64,000 bases of DNA from Metallyticus violacea (Eukaryota; Arthropoda; Insecta; Mantodea; Metallyticidae), in assembly GCA_030762175.1 (NCBI GenBank), contig CM060831.1:560501-624500 (forward strand). Direction: 5' to 3'. This document shows positions 47,080 through 58,860 of this stretch, one piece after another. How positions within the stretch are numbered: the stretch's first letter is position 1; each line of letters begins with the position of its first letter. The notes under the pieces are model-generated. The model ran no database searches. It saw only the letters and a list, made by a program, of their open reading frames with translations, and was not told the origin of the DNA. The position numbers were made by a program, and so were the translations under genes.

Positions 47080-48765
47080 TTCATATAATGTAGAGGCTAA
47101 AACTTCAGATATTAAATCCAATGGCTTGGAGAACAGTGACAAATGTAATTAGTAGTGATATCTTCTTTTATAATGGACGAATCTTACTTATAAAATTACT
47201 TTGTGTAATATAAATGGGCAATTGACTAATAATATATAAAATAGACACATACATTCAGTTCTTATTGCTGAAGTCTCTTATATGTTGACTATGTGGGTCA
47301 GCTAGAAAGTTCGTAACCGGTTTTGTGATATCCCCTCTCCCCACTCTATCGAGGTGAACCAAATAGTGGATTGAAGCTGGTACTGGGTACAACAGTCGGA
47401 TCTGGTAAGTGAGAAAGTGAAATATGCAAATGGAAGACATCGCTTTGAACTAACTCAATCTGGCTCACTAAAACAGAACAACAATTGTAACAGTGCCTCT
47501 AGGAGAAAGGAGGCTGGTAAGAACAGAATCCTCTTCATATTTTTCAGTCACATTTGTCCCCATCTTTCATGAAGCTAATTAATTGCAAATAATTTATACA
47601 CATACAAATATATCCCCTTGTACTTGTGCATGATGATAATTAATCTGCTTATTTTTTTGGAGCTTCTCTAACAATTTCACTGCTTGTCTAACAAACAAGT
47701 GCAAGTTGTCACACTGAATTACCAAAATCCTGTTGTACGCATCACGCGAATTCAAACATATGACACGTTGCAGACATTCTGAGAAACAGTCATGTCCACA
47801 ACGGCGTAAGAAGTGTTAACAGAAGTTACATTCACTTGGTTGTGACAATTTTGTTTCCTCTTCATGCTGATACTGACCTATGGCAATTTTAACAGATATT
47901 GAATAGCAAAAGGATTACGGGTATCGGAGTTAAAGACTTAGGCCCACATTATAGGCTGCCAGTTTCACGTACTGAACATTCAAACAAGGTCGCAGGGTCT
48001 ATCATGCAAATTTTCCAAGGTCACATGTATTTTTCAGATAAGGTAGGTAACAAAGCCAAATAGGCGTGAAACTTTTCAGTCACATTCTCTTGAAACTTTG
48101 TTAACTGTGCAACGAGGGAAAACTTGGAGGTAGGTTCCAAAAATCATGTTGACACAATCTTTTTATTGTTTTACCAGTACAATCAAGCGAAATAAGATTT
48201 AGCAAATGAAACGCTTTGGCCAAGGAACTGCAGTGAAACGACCTTGAACGAATTACTTCCGTGTGATTACACAACAAGGGAAAGTAAATTGTCGGGCTGC
48301 TGATATGTTAAAACGACTTTGTAAAAACGCGGTGGAAAATGTGGTCATTAGTTTAAGAAGGTTTTCAGAATCAGAATGGTCATAGGATAAGGCTATCCTG
48401 CTCCCCCCCCAAAAAAGTTTTCCATGGTGTTCCGTATTTTTTTAGAAGTGAATTGGGTTGAAAATGGTGAACTTTTTTAATGCTTATATGAATTACTTAT
48501 ATTATAAATTATATATGAATTTATATCCTTATATTATTGTTTATATATTTAAGCTAATTAAACTAATTAATTAGTTCATCCTTATTTCCTTTACATACAG
48601 AGAGAGTTTTAACATTTTTAAAATAACGCTATGCGTCTCATTCATCTATCTGCTAGTTGACCAATAACGCCAAGATCTTTTCTGCCAGCCTTCGCATGCG
48701 GTGATATGTACATTATCCCATTTAAACAGACCAATTAGAAATTGATACCTAAATTTGATAACTGC
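46561..48765. repeat. Spacer with (ATT)n at 47033-47080; no gene seen
   Basis: A ~48 bp (att)n tract and a C9/A6 homopolymer junction near 48402-48416 are the only structures. AT-rich short repeats (aattaa) lie near 48550. No coding or RNA gene recognised. Confidence 0.5.
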
Positions 48766-48769
48766 GGCG

Positions 48770-49315
48770 TCATCATAACCAAGAGGTATACCACCCACCT
48801 TGCTTGATCCCAGGAACGTCTGGACAGGCTTTCTCCGGGTACTCCCTTCTGTTAATCATTTCACCATCGTCCCGCAATCATCATAATTGCATTCATTGGG
48901 ACGGAATAGGATATTTCGTACTTCAGCGTACCGTCTCCGCCTAGATACCTCCTAGAGAAGGAGGAAGTGAAGGGAGACACCGGGCGGGCGTAGACGAGGT
49001 ATCTAACATTGTTTTCAGATCTCTAAGGCGTTCGAACTCCTCAAAAGGAACGCCGGGACAGAAACCTTTCCAAAGCGCAAGCCATATAACTCTGTACCAG
49101 CCCATCTCGAACTGGCACCATTGACCATGTAACAGAACCAATGGAATGAAATCATTTTAAATAGAAGAGTGGAAAATTCACGGAAAGGAAACATCCATCC
49201 CAGCATTTGCCTATGCGACCAAGGAAAACCGTGAAAAAAATCCAAGGTCAAGATAGCCATCCCCAAGGGATTTGAATCCGGGACCTCACGAATGCTGCGT
49301 CACCTCGCACGGCTA
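48770..49315 (-). mobile_element. Possible third SINE-like element, minus orientation
   Basis: gggatttgaatccgggacct near 49267 is an inverted B-box-like word (ggtcccggattcaaatccc on minus), followed by a head-like gaatgctgcgtcacctcgca. Upstream is a GC-richer body (agatacctcctagagaagga, aaaccgtgaaaaaaatccaa). A second copy is not seen in the window, so family status is unproven. Confidence 0.35.
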
Positions 49316-49617
49316 ATCATAGCATATCAACAATTAAGCTGATTTATTGCAAAAAAATTGCTTCACAACCGGTTAAAAAAATGACAAAATGCGACTAATA
49401 AGGTTTCGTGTTATTTATCTAAATTTTCTTCTTTTATGTCGGTTTTGTCGCACAGTGTTTTTTGTTCCTCATACATACACACACACACACACACATACAA
49501 AAACAGCGACTCTGAACTGCATGAGCACCTTATTGTTAAGACAAGTGTTGCATCATCAATGGCAGATAAGATGATAAAGTGAAGAGCTTGATAAAGCATC
49601 TCTCACTTACAGCAGCA

Positions 49618-52600
49618 ATGTCATGGATAGAGGATCCTGGCTGGGAAGAGATCCGGGGACTTCGGCTGACAGAGCTGCAGGTGGACGAGGCCTACGTCAA
49701 TGTGACGTCACGTAGCCTTCTGTGGCTATATGCTCTCTCTAACGATTGTTACAAGGTGAATATGTCTACCTCGTTGAGTAGCTAGACTACCCTCTGGGTC
49801 AGCAGAGTTGTGACGGACTGTCTGTTTCAGTGTCCGTTCTCCAAACTAGCGCAAGTGCCGGGCCTACTGACCATCTCCACCAAACATCGCACAACATGGA
49901 GAATCATGCTCCGTGACGCTGGCGAGACTCTTCCGGTAGGAAACACAAGGTGAGCAAATGAACGATCTTTAATGTTTTATGTTAATGTTTCATGCATTCA
50001 AATTGTTCTCCCATTGTTTCAGCGGATTGGTGTGCGAAATTTCCCCCAGCTTGGGCGAATTCGGTGTGTACGACTTGAGTGTAGAAGGGAAGGATTGTTC
50101 CTTCACCATCATCCGGGAGCCCGTCAACATTTATTTGCGTGAGTCTATACTCTGACCAACTTCTTTCCGAACAGTTTTGCTAAGCCATAATGTTATGTGC
50201 TCAAACAATTTAATGTTGCAGCTCTGGTGCTTTGTTTCCTGGGCATTGTCTTGATCTGGGTCACCTGCATCCTGGGGTCCCGAGGAGCCAGAGCCTTGAC
50301 GGCTCACAGAAATCAAACCATCTTGCCGACCAGCGCCCAGCAGGTGGGCGATCCCAACAAAGGCGCACAACAACATGCAAGCAGCCAACGTCTCAAGTCC
50401 CTCGACACTTTCAGAGGGTGGGTGAATATGTCACTCTGTTGAGAATGACGTTCACCGATATGGCTCAGTAATTTGTGGCGCCGTGTTCGACTCACGGCTG
50501 GGATCACATTTCTTCCAGAGCTTTAAAGGCCAATGCCAGGTAACTGAAGCAACTAACGTCATCATAAATTCATTTCATCATCATACCAAAGATCTCATAG
50601 GACAAAACATTTCGCACTCATCAGTCTAAAAAGACTTGTTAATACCTGGCACTTTTCGATACTAACTCATATTATAATATGTCGTGTATTCATTTCAAGT
50701 CAATGATGTAACAATGTACTTGTTTCAGGATCAGCATAGTGCTCATGGTGTTTGTGAACTATGGAGCAGGTCGTTACTGGTTCCTGGAGCATGCTACTTG
50801 GAACGGACTACAACTTGCTGACGTACTCTTTCCTTGGTATGCCCTGCTATTTACAACCCGACAAATAAACCATTAATTTGATTGTACAGTCAAAATTGTT
50901 CATTCCCGTTGCAGGTTCATGTGGATCATGGGAGTGTGCATTCCCATTTCGATCAAGTCGCAGCTGAAGAAGGGTATCCCACGCTGGAAAATATTCCGCG
51001 ATGTGCTGCGTGTGAGTTGCCAAACCTTGTGAATGTTTTAGGATGTCAAATATCATTATTACCGTGTCATAAAACTAATTGGGTTCTGTTGCAGAGGTCG
51101 GTCATTCTGTTTCTGTTGGGGCTTGCACTCAATACGCTCGCTGTAGGAGCCAGGCTGGAGACACTAAGACTATTTGGCGTATTGCAACGTTTTGGGGTGA
51201 CCTATCTCATAGTAGCGACCCTCAACACCATCCTCACCCTACGCAGCTACAACACCCCCAAAGTAAGAACATTCTGTTTACTTTCACTGTTAGTTTTCTT
51301 AATGTGTAAATTGTACCAACTGCCGCGGTCTTTCCAGACAATAATGAATAGAACGCAAATAAGTCCGGAGTTCTGAAGTGTAAAGTTACTTTGTATTCAT
51401 CTTTCCAGGATAATGAAAAACTTCCAAAGGAAACTTACCCACGCAATGTGCACCAACCGGGAATCAACCCCGGTCCGCCAGTTGACAAGCAGATTATTTA
51501 GCTAATGTCAGTTGATTTCATATGATGTTAAGTATGGATTGCTGACATTATCTATCCTGTATGTTTTAAGAGTCATTTGTTCACATTACTTTAGATGTTG
51601 TTAAGAGTCAGCTATTGGTGCTGTTCTAGATTTTGTTATGTGTGACTTGTTGACATTAATCTAGATGTTGTTAAGAGTCAGTTATGACATTATTGTAGAT
51701 ATTTTTCTGAAGTTGGTTGCTGATATTATTCCAGATGTTGTCACAATCAGTTGGTAACACTGTTTACAGATGTCATTAGTGGCTGCGACTCAAGATTTGC
51801 TGGTGTTGCTACCTCAGTGGATGTTAATGCTGGGGCTTGTTGCTGGCCACTGTGCCCTCATCTTTGTACTGAAGGTACCCGGCTGTCCAAGGTAATTCCT
51901 ACTCCACGAGAGCTACATATTGTGGTGTATTGTGCGCACTGTGCAATTTTTTTTGTGTAAGGAGGGAATTAAAATGCTTACTCTTCCGAAGTTTCATAAT
52001 TAAGAAGCTACATGTACTCAACATTCTACTGAAAGTTAATTTTATACACATCTGTAGTTTGAACCTCGCCAATGAGTGAGCGCATCAATACAATAATTTC
52101 ATATTATAAATAATTTTCTATCATGCCGCTTAATGACAAGTCTGATAAGTAGCTGCCAGTGCTTTGGAATATTCGCACTGAGCTCCAGTAGCTGAAACAC
52201 ATGACAGCTTTATTTATCAGATTGATTTGTTATTCAGGGGGTACCTGGGAGCAGGTGGGAACCAGGACGATGGTCAGTTCAGGCAATGCGTTGGTGGTGC
52301 CACGGGTTACATAGATCGTCTTATTTTGGGAAACAGGCATCTGTACCAACAGCCGACAGTGAATTCTACCTACCATAGCGGACCTTTCGACCCAGAGGGC
52401 CTGGTTGGTAAGTAGTCAGCGAGAGAACTAATTTAGTAATAGTAATGTCTAGAGTTTTTTTTTGTTATCTTTCTAAAATTAAACTAATTTGTGAGATAAA
52501 TGACGTCTGTCCTATTCAACAAAAGTATGATCTAATATACATTACAAATACATGGGCTTGTAACTGTAGTTATTAGTAAAATTCCATTCCACAAAGGTTT

Positions 52601-54501
52601 TTATACCCTTGTACTTTACAACTCCATACTTACAAGTGATTTTTCGTTGCTCTATTCCACAGAAGTATTAGTATTAGTTGCACTGGTAATATGTATATAT
52701 TTCTCTACAAGTATAGGAATATTGGTAACTTCAAATTCTAGCACAAAATGTATTATATTTTTAATGATTTGGGGAGCAGTTGACTCAAATGTGCTAAGTA
52801 TCAGCAAAAGTGATTAGTGATGAGTAGGAATATGTATAAAGAAAGAATAAGTATTTGTGTATAATGATAAAGCTAGGTTATGTGCAAAAAGTACGATTTA
52901 TGACTGATATTAGCGTTTCAAATGCATACATTTTGAAACAGATTTTTAGTTAATTTTATTGTTAATTTTTAACGTTCATGTTATATGTCATGAAAATATT
53001 TTCTTTTCATTTTTCATTCTCTTTTACAATAATCTCTTTTGACACATTTTCACAGTTTATTGTTTATAATGAGAAGGCAGCTGTCAAGCAATATAAATAA
53101 ATAAATAAATAAGTGTAAATAATTAAATGAACTAATAAAATAAATGACCGAGAACAGTAGCGAGCTCGATTCATCTGCCATCATTCGACGACTGAAATTG
53201 ATGCTCCTTAATGTAGGCACATGGGACCGTCGTCTCAAGGTAGAATATTACACGTGAATATCGATAAATGCGTAATAAAGCATTTTAATTATCAAAGAAA
53301 AATAAAAGATCCATTTAGCAGGAATGACAATATCCGTTCTGTGCATTAAAATTCCCTAAGAAGTGTACATAATAATCTAATACCAGGAATGGTGATGTAA
53401 GGCAACAAGCTGTTCCTCCATGTTCTCTTATATGATGTCACTTGTAACTTTTTACTAATATTTTACAAGTGTTGCACTTGTAACAGAAAGTTACAAGAAC
53501 ATGCATTATATGGACTGTACTAATACATTGTATGTATTATTTGCTATTGATTTGTTTTATTTACGGACGCTCTTTAGCGTCTCAGGTCATCAGCTTCCCA
53601 TTCAATTCAGGGCATGAAACGGTCGATAGATTTTGCTTAGAGGCCTCTTCTTTCAGGCTTGAGGTTCTTTATCGTGTCATAAATTTACGACACGGGACCC
53701 ATGGCTTTACTCTCATTCCGAAAGGAAAACTTAGGATTTTTTACGCCCGAAAAAATCTATCGGGCCTGGCCAGGATTGAACCCGTGATCTTGGGTTTAGG
53801 AGCCAAGTATGGTTACCACTAGACCACCAGGACCAACTTCACTTTATCTGTGCAGGCTGCATACTGTCAGTGTTCCAAGTGTTTCTGGGCGTTCAAGCAG
53901 GAACTGTGTTATCTTTCCACCGGGAATGGCGGGACAGAGTGTCTAGGTGGCTGGTCTGGGGAACATTGTGTGGCTTCATCGGCGGTCTTCTGTGTCTGGG
54001 CAGTAAAGAGGATGGTTGGATCCCCGTGAACAAAAATCTTTGGTAACTAAAAGCAAACCAACTTATTTAAATTTTAGTTCATAGTTTCTCTTTCTCGGGT
54101 TATGACAACTTCTGTTTCTAATTAACTTGCAGGTCGCTTTCATTCGTGCTAGTGACGTCATGTCTTGCCTTCTACCTGCTGACGGTCTGCTACCTATTAA
54201 TCGACGTCAAGAAATGGTGGAGCGGGGCACCATTTTTCTATCCTGGTAAGTTCTGATAGGAGAATTCGTTTGCACGTTTCTGTTTGAGTGCCGTGCTCCA
54301 AGATTGTATTATTTCATAGGTATGAACGCCACCATCATGTACGTGGGACATAGTGTGACTTACGAGCTGTTTCCATGGCACTGGGCCTTAGGGCCCATGA
54401 ACACCCACTTCATGTTGTTGCTGGAATGTATTTGGGGCACGGGACTCTGGATTCTGGTGGCTGTTTGGCTGTTCCATATCCGGTTCTTCCTTTCTCTCTA
54501 A
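49618..54501 (+). CDS. HGSNAT: Heparan-alpha-glucosaminide N-acetyltransferase (12 visible exons)
   Basis: Lysosomal multi-pass membrane enzyme that acetylates the terminal glucosamine of heparan sulfate using cytosolic acetyl-CoA. Exons: 49618-49755, 49831-49949, 50023-50138, 50222-50417, 50729-50836, 50915-51011, 51095-51262, 51770-51891, 52238-52407, 53856-54042, 54133-54245, 54320-54501. All introns have GT/AG; the joined frame is 571 codons. Diagnostic stretches are SLDTFRG|ISIVLMVFVNYG, FLEHATWNGLQLADVLFPWF (conserved active-site His), GVLQRFGVTYLIVATL, VGGATGYIDRLILG, DGWIPVNKNLWSLSF and FFYPGMNATIMYVGH. The luminal N-terminal part (GEFGVYDLSVEGKDC) precedes the first TM (LVLCFLGIVLIWVTCIL). 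An acceptor-like cttacag just before the ATG and the absence of a signal peptide suggest a missing 5' exon. Confidence 0.93.
51525..51769 (+). repeat. Seven ~35 bp acceptor-like repeats ending at a real 3' splice site
   Basis: Units at 51525-51560, 51561-51594, 51595-51629, 51630-51664, 51665-51698, 51699-51734 and 51735-51769. Each starts atgttgttaagagtcag-like and most end in a pyrimidine-biased stretch plus TAG or CAG (ctttag, ttctag, atctag, ttgtag, ttccag, tttacag). The last unit's CAG is the acceptor of the HGSNAT exon 51770-51891, which itself begins atgtcatta. Confidence 0.85.
53555..53834 (-). mobile_element. SINE family I inside an HGSNAT intron, minus orientation
   Basis: The 3' end (ttatttacggacgctcttta) lies near 53557. 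The body (attcaattcagggcatgaaa, ttcaggcttgaggttcttta) follows, and the tRNA-like head reads gaacccgtgatcttgggttt...accactagaccaccaggacc, ending at 53834. Only 21 nt separate it from the next exon (53856). Confidence 0.85.
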
Positions 54502-54609
54502 CAACGGTGATTCTCTCTCAGATTACTGCGGATTGTGAACTGAATGCTTTTCTTCAATCAGTATAAAATATTTTGTAATGTGTGATTTTGGATCTTGAAT
54601 TTACTTTTC

Positions 54610-54615
54610 AATAAA
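54610..54615 (+). terminator. HGSNAT poly(A) signal
   Basis: aataaa, 109 bp after the HGSNAT stop codon, is the first canonical signal and is followed by T-rich sequence. It gives a 3' UTR of about 130 nt if used. Confidence 0.7.
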
Positions 54616-54619
54616 TGAA

Positions 54620-55550
54620 TGTTTAACATTTTACATATTATGGTTTCCCCCCCCCCCAAAAGTAAGAGGCAAATTTAATTACTGATGTCTTTATTTTCTA
54701 CACAATCTTAACATTTCTAACATTGACTTATTAAATAAGAGGTGAACTTTTTGTTTCTCTTTTCAAATGTATCTGAGTTCATGTTCTTGAATATCTAATC
54801 CAGTGTGTGCAATGACGTCCTTCAGCTCATTTAGCTCTACAACCAATAATCTGATGGGTTTCTTGCAGACCAAGATACAGAAAATTGACTACAGATAATA
54901 CGATAACCAAATTTTTAATTTAAACAATTTTTACCAGGTTAAAAATGTGATAAGATGCACTATACTGCATTAATATTATATAACTGGTTTACCACTATTT
55001 TTAAGCATTTTAAAATAATGTTGACTATAACAGCTGTTGCCACCCTCTTAAAAAGGCATGGTTATATTATGAAGTTATTTTTGAAACGAAAAATATGGTA
55101 ACTTTTAAGTCGTAAAGTCACTTTGAAATGGAAACGTACTTCGTCAGTCCGCAACACATTATCAAGTCACTCTAAGTGCAGTTGAATTTGAGCTTTCGTC
55201 TGCATAGTAACATTGTTTTATAAGGATACAGTTTAAGTAGTCTCCTCAGAGTATGTGCTACTGCATTAACATTGTAGAATTATGTCAGTCCACCCGATTC
55301 CTGTGACGGATGTAGTTGTTTAAAATTTTGGCACAATCCTCTGGGAGAACTCACATTGCAGATCTTAAACAGTTTAGAGCACGAAACCGCTGTATGGAAC
55401 TGAAAAACTGCGTGCACATTCGTAAGTTAGTTCCATAGTAGTTTTTATTTCCTCAAATAGAAATTAATATAACAATTCAACCACAAATTGGACCACAATC
55501 TATAGAAAGGATAACAATATGCATACCCTAAGGATTTTGTTGTTCACTTG
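54620..55550. other. Spacer downstream of HGSNAT, no gene seen
   Basis: AT-rich, with a short C-run near 54648; no domains or repeats of note. Confidence 0.4.
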
Positions 55551-55826
55551 CTTTATTTAAGACACTCTTTAACATCTCAGGTCATATCAGAGTCCCATTC
55601 AATTCAGGGCGTGAAACGGCCGACAAATTGCCTTTTCTTTCAGGCTTGAGGTTCTTTTTCGTGCCGTAAATATACGAAATGAGACCCACGGCTGTACTTC
55701 CCTTCCGAAGGAGGCCGTACTTATGATTTTTACGTCCCGAAAAATCCATCGATCCTGACCGGGTATGAACCCGCAATCTTGGGTTTAGGAGGCAAGTATG
55801 GTAACCACTAGACTACCAGGACCGAC
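55551..55826 (-). mobile_element. SINE family I copy, minus orientation
   Basis: Same order as the intronic copy: gacactctttaacatctcag, attcaattcagggcgtgaaa, ttcaggcttgaggttctttt, then the inverted head (gaacccgcaatcttgggttt, accactagactaccaggacc). Slightly diverged (cgtcccgaaaaatccatc). Confidence 0.82.
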
Positions 55827-56137
55827 CTTGCTCTAAGAAAACTACCGTTAAAGTTAAATATTAATTAAAAATTAAGAATTGAGTGCAACTTCCCAATTTT
55901 AGATTATACTGCATATAGTCCTCAAGCAAATAATGCCTTCTGAATTTCATTAATTACTGATATAATACCTAATAATATAGTGTATGTTTGTTTGGTTCCT
56001 TTCAGCAGAATGTGATCCAATTATTATCAGAAACAAACCAACTCGTTGTCATGATAATGCAAAAAAATCTATTTATTGGTAATAGTACAGTGCCAGATAT
56101 ATGAGCAGTTTTAAAGTTACCTCTTACTTTTAAATAT

Positions 56138-56174
<37 letters not shown>

Positions 56175-56600
56175 CCATATACAGTCAGTATTAATCATCT
56201 AAAACTACTGCCAACAACACCGATATTTTTAAAGCGGCAGTTACTATTGATTAGCTAAAGTTCAGACAAGGGGTCATCAATAAAACGCTGCAAAGATTCC
56301 AACGATTATTAGAAAGTGTGCTTTTAGCAAAATATTTCATTTTTTAAGGACAAATATCTATTGACTTCAAGGAAATAAAAGTAGATAAGACCAGAGTGTC
56401 AATGTGCGATTTGCACAGTTCCGGGTCAAGTAGTTTACGAATTTCGGCCGGAACTTTCAGACGCTTGTTAGAGATTTCCAGTGATCAGTAGGCAAAAACA
56501 ATAAAGTCCGTTCGGGTTTTGTGCACAACGAAACTTTGAGTTGTCCGCCCCATTTAATTGCTATGTGTACAACACATCATATTCCGGCCTACCGTGACAC
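55827..56600. repeat. Spacer with (TA)n at 56140-56170
   Basis: An ~30 bp (at)n dinucleotide tract. Otherwise AT-rich single-copy-looking sequence with no gene. Confidence 0.6.
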
Positions 56601-56604
56601 CGTC

Positions 56605-56755
56605 AGTGTATGTATGTGTGTGTGCGCGTGCGTGCGTGCGTATGTATGTATGTATGTATGTACGTATGTGTGTGTATGTATGTATGTATGTATGTATGTG
56701 TGTGTGCGCGTGCGTGCGTATGTATGTATGTATGTATGTATGTATGTATGTATAT
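56605..56755. repeat. TGTA/TGTG/GCGT microsatellite
   Basis: About 145 bp of alternating purine-pyrimidine repeats: (tgta)n, (tg)n and (gcgtgc) in two similar half-blocks of ~90 bp. Cys/Val/Tyr-rich ORFs on both strands are artefacts. Alternating purine-pyrimidine content gives it Z-DNA-forming potential. Confidence 0.92.
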
Positions 56756-57132
56756 TGTTTCAGAATTCATTGAATTTAAATATTTTTCCAATCCAGTACC
56801 AAAACAGTTAAATGGGGCTGACAACTGTAAAAGTTTTATATTGTTGATAATTTCCCTAAATAGTACACAAAAGCCGAGCAGACATGTAGGTACTGTATTT
56901 GTTTAACAATCGGGGGATAGTATTGGTTTTTACCATGATCATAGGAATTTTGTAAATTTTATCTTTAGTATTCCCCTTCTCTGAATACTTCCAACAACTT
57001 TCTTGGCTACGCTCTCCCTTTCTGCGATATCAACTCATCAATAATTTCACACTAGAACCCTGATTTTTGCAATTTCATTTTTAATGCCACGAATTTATAT
57101 ACAAAGTAAAGGCAAACACAAATAAGAAAGTT

Positions 57133-57423
57133 ACCGCCACGGGTGGCCGAGGTCGTTAAGGCACGGATTCGTGAGCGGGAGGTCTGCGGTTCGAATCCCG
57201 CCAGGACCGTCCTCCCTGACTTGGGTTTTTTCCAGGTTTTCCTCAGTCTTCATAACTGGCAAATGCCGGGGAGGTACCTAAAACTTAGCTGGAACGCTTC
57301 CTACCTTAAAAAAAAAAATATCCTTTCCCAATTTATCATTTCATTTCATGTATCATCAGTGTCCACCGCCTGTGGTGCCTCAGTAGTAAAAACGGGCGTT
57401 AAACACAACTCAAAAAAAAAAAA
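57133..57423 (+). mobile_element. SINE family II, full-length copy with 12 bp target duplication
   Basis: Head: ggtggccgaggtcgttaagg (A box) and ggttcgaatcccgccagg (B box). Body: tcctccctgacttgggtttt, ggcaaatgccggggaggtac. Tail: tggtgcctcagtagtaaaaa then cgggcgttaaacac and an A-run. It is flanked by aataagaaagtt at 57121-57132 and 57424-57435. Confidence 0.88.
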
Positions 57424-57435
57424 AATAAGAAAGTT

Positions 57436-57985
57436 TCCATATATGTTATTTTACATATTTGTAAATATTTGTTATACTATATATTTTTCACAATATTACA
57501 GAAGTTTCATGTTTTAAAATTATTAAATGACTCATTGTTACATTCAAGGCGAAACTACAGGAGTCCGTTGTCACCAACAATGATTCGTTGAAAACATTTT
57601 CTTTCTTATTCTCAAAATGCGCCAGAATTTGTAACAATCAGTTGTCTTCATTATCGTCCAAACTGAAAACGTGAATTTGTTTTGGCAGTGCTTTCCCAAT
57701 AGACAGAGATAAATTACTAGAAATAAATAAACTGATATCGGCAACGAAAAATATTTTTTGGAGTTTCCCCGTAGTGCGGAATACTGCACAGACAAGCTAC
57801 GCAACGTGGATTTTCTGCAGTAAGCTGTAAAGTCAGTTGGAGATTGCGATTCTGGAATTTGTGAGTGCGTCCTTGTCAATATGAATGATTCAGTTTCAAA
57901 CAATATCCATAATTTCAGTTGGCTTCCCGACATTATGAAGAAACGTCAGGCGTGCCTTCTCAAGAATTTTATTTGGTTTATTTAA
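57436..57985. other. Spacer, no gene seen
   Basis: The 120-codon minus-strand ORF 57571-57933 has no recognisable domain, no good context and no partner exons. I treat it as chance. Confidence 0.35.
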
Positions 57986-57989
57986 GGGA

Positions 57990-58130
57990 AACATCTTTGG
58001 TCATTAGCGTCCCATTCAATTCAGGACGTGAAATGGCCAATAAATCTTGCTCAGATGACACGGAACTAATTGCTTTACTTTCCTCCTGAAGAAAGCCACA
58101 TTTAAGGTTTTTATGCCCTGAAGCATGTTT
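57990..58130 (-). mobile_element. SINE family I fragment, minus orientation
   Basis: agcgtcccattcaattcagg, acgtgaaatggccaataaat and a diverged gaagaaagccacatttaagg match the SINE I body. The tRNA-like head is gone and a stretch is deleted. Confidence 0.65.
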
Positions 58131-58679
58131 CATAAAAGTTGACGATTCCATATGTGTCTGGCAATAAATTTAAAATTCATAATTTGACTAATTTCTGTTT
58201 CCTAAAGCATGGAAAATTTACAAACTTTTCAAATTTTACGCCAAATTTATCACATTCTTTTCATAAAATGTTTAGTATGACTGAAAAAAAAAAATGAAAA
58301 TTTATCAGAAATAATTTAACATTTGTTTTATGAATCATAATATTGTCACATATAATAGTGACATATTTGTAAAACTGACAAGCAAGTTTGACAGGAGAAT
58401 GTTTACGTGCGGCAGCAGCGATATGATAATTTTAGCCTGAACAGGATAAACGATAGCGCCTGTGAGATAACAAACATACAAAGTTTTTAATTAATTTTTT
58501 TCTTCAAATTTTACATTAAGAAGAAGCGAATTTTATGTTTTCTTCAATGCTCCCGTAACTTATTTGACGTTTATTTTGTAGCTGAGTTAACGTTGTCGGC
58601 CATAGCTAACTTATCGTTCTGTTGTTTGTTTACGTTTATTATAAAATATGCGGTAAGGCGAGTTAATTATTTTTATTTA

Positions 58680-58860
58680 TTTAGTATATTTACGTACGCT
58701 TTTTAACATCTCAGGTCATCAGCGCCCCATTCAATTCAGGGTGATAATTTTTGCTCAGAGGCGTCTTTTTTACGTGCCATAAATCTAGACATGGGGCCCA
58801 TGGCGTTATTTCTCTTCCAAAGGAAGCCATATTTAGGATTTTTATAGCGTAAGATAACGA
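58680..58860 (-). mobile_element. SINE family I fragment, minus orientation
   Basis: tacgctttttaacatctcag, gtcatcagcgccccattcaa, then a gap and catggggcccatggcgttat, ccaaaggaagccatatttag. The head is missing. An older copy than those at 27 and 53 kb. Confidence 0.7.

Noticed and set aside
56521..56906. Cys/Val/Tyr-rich ORFs on both strands
   Set aside because: Caused by the tgta/tgtg/gcgt microsatellite.
57571..57933. 120-codon minus-strand ORF as a gene
   Set aside because: No domain, no exon partners and no promoter or poly(A) context; length is possible by chance.
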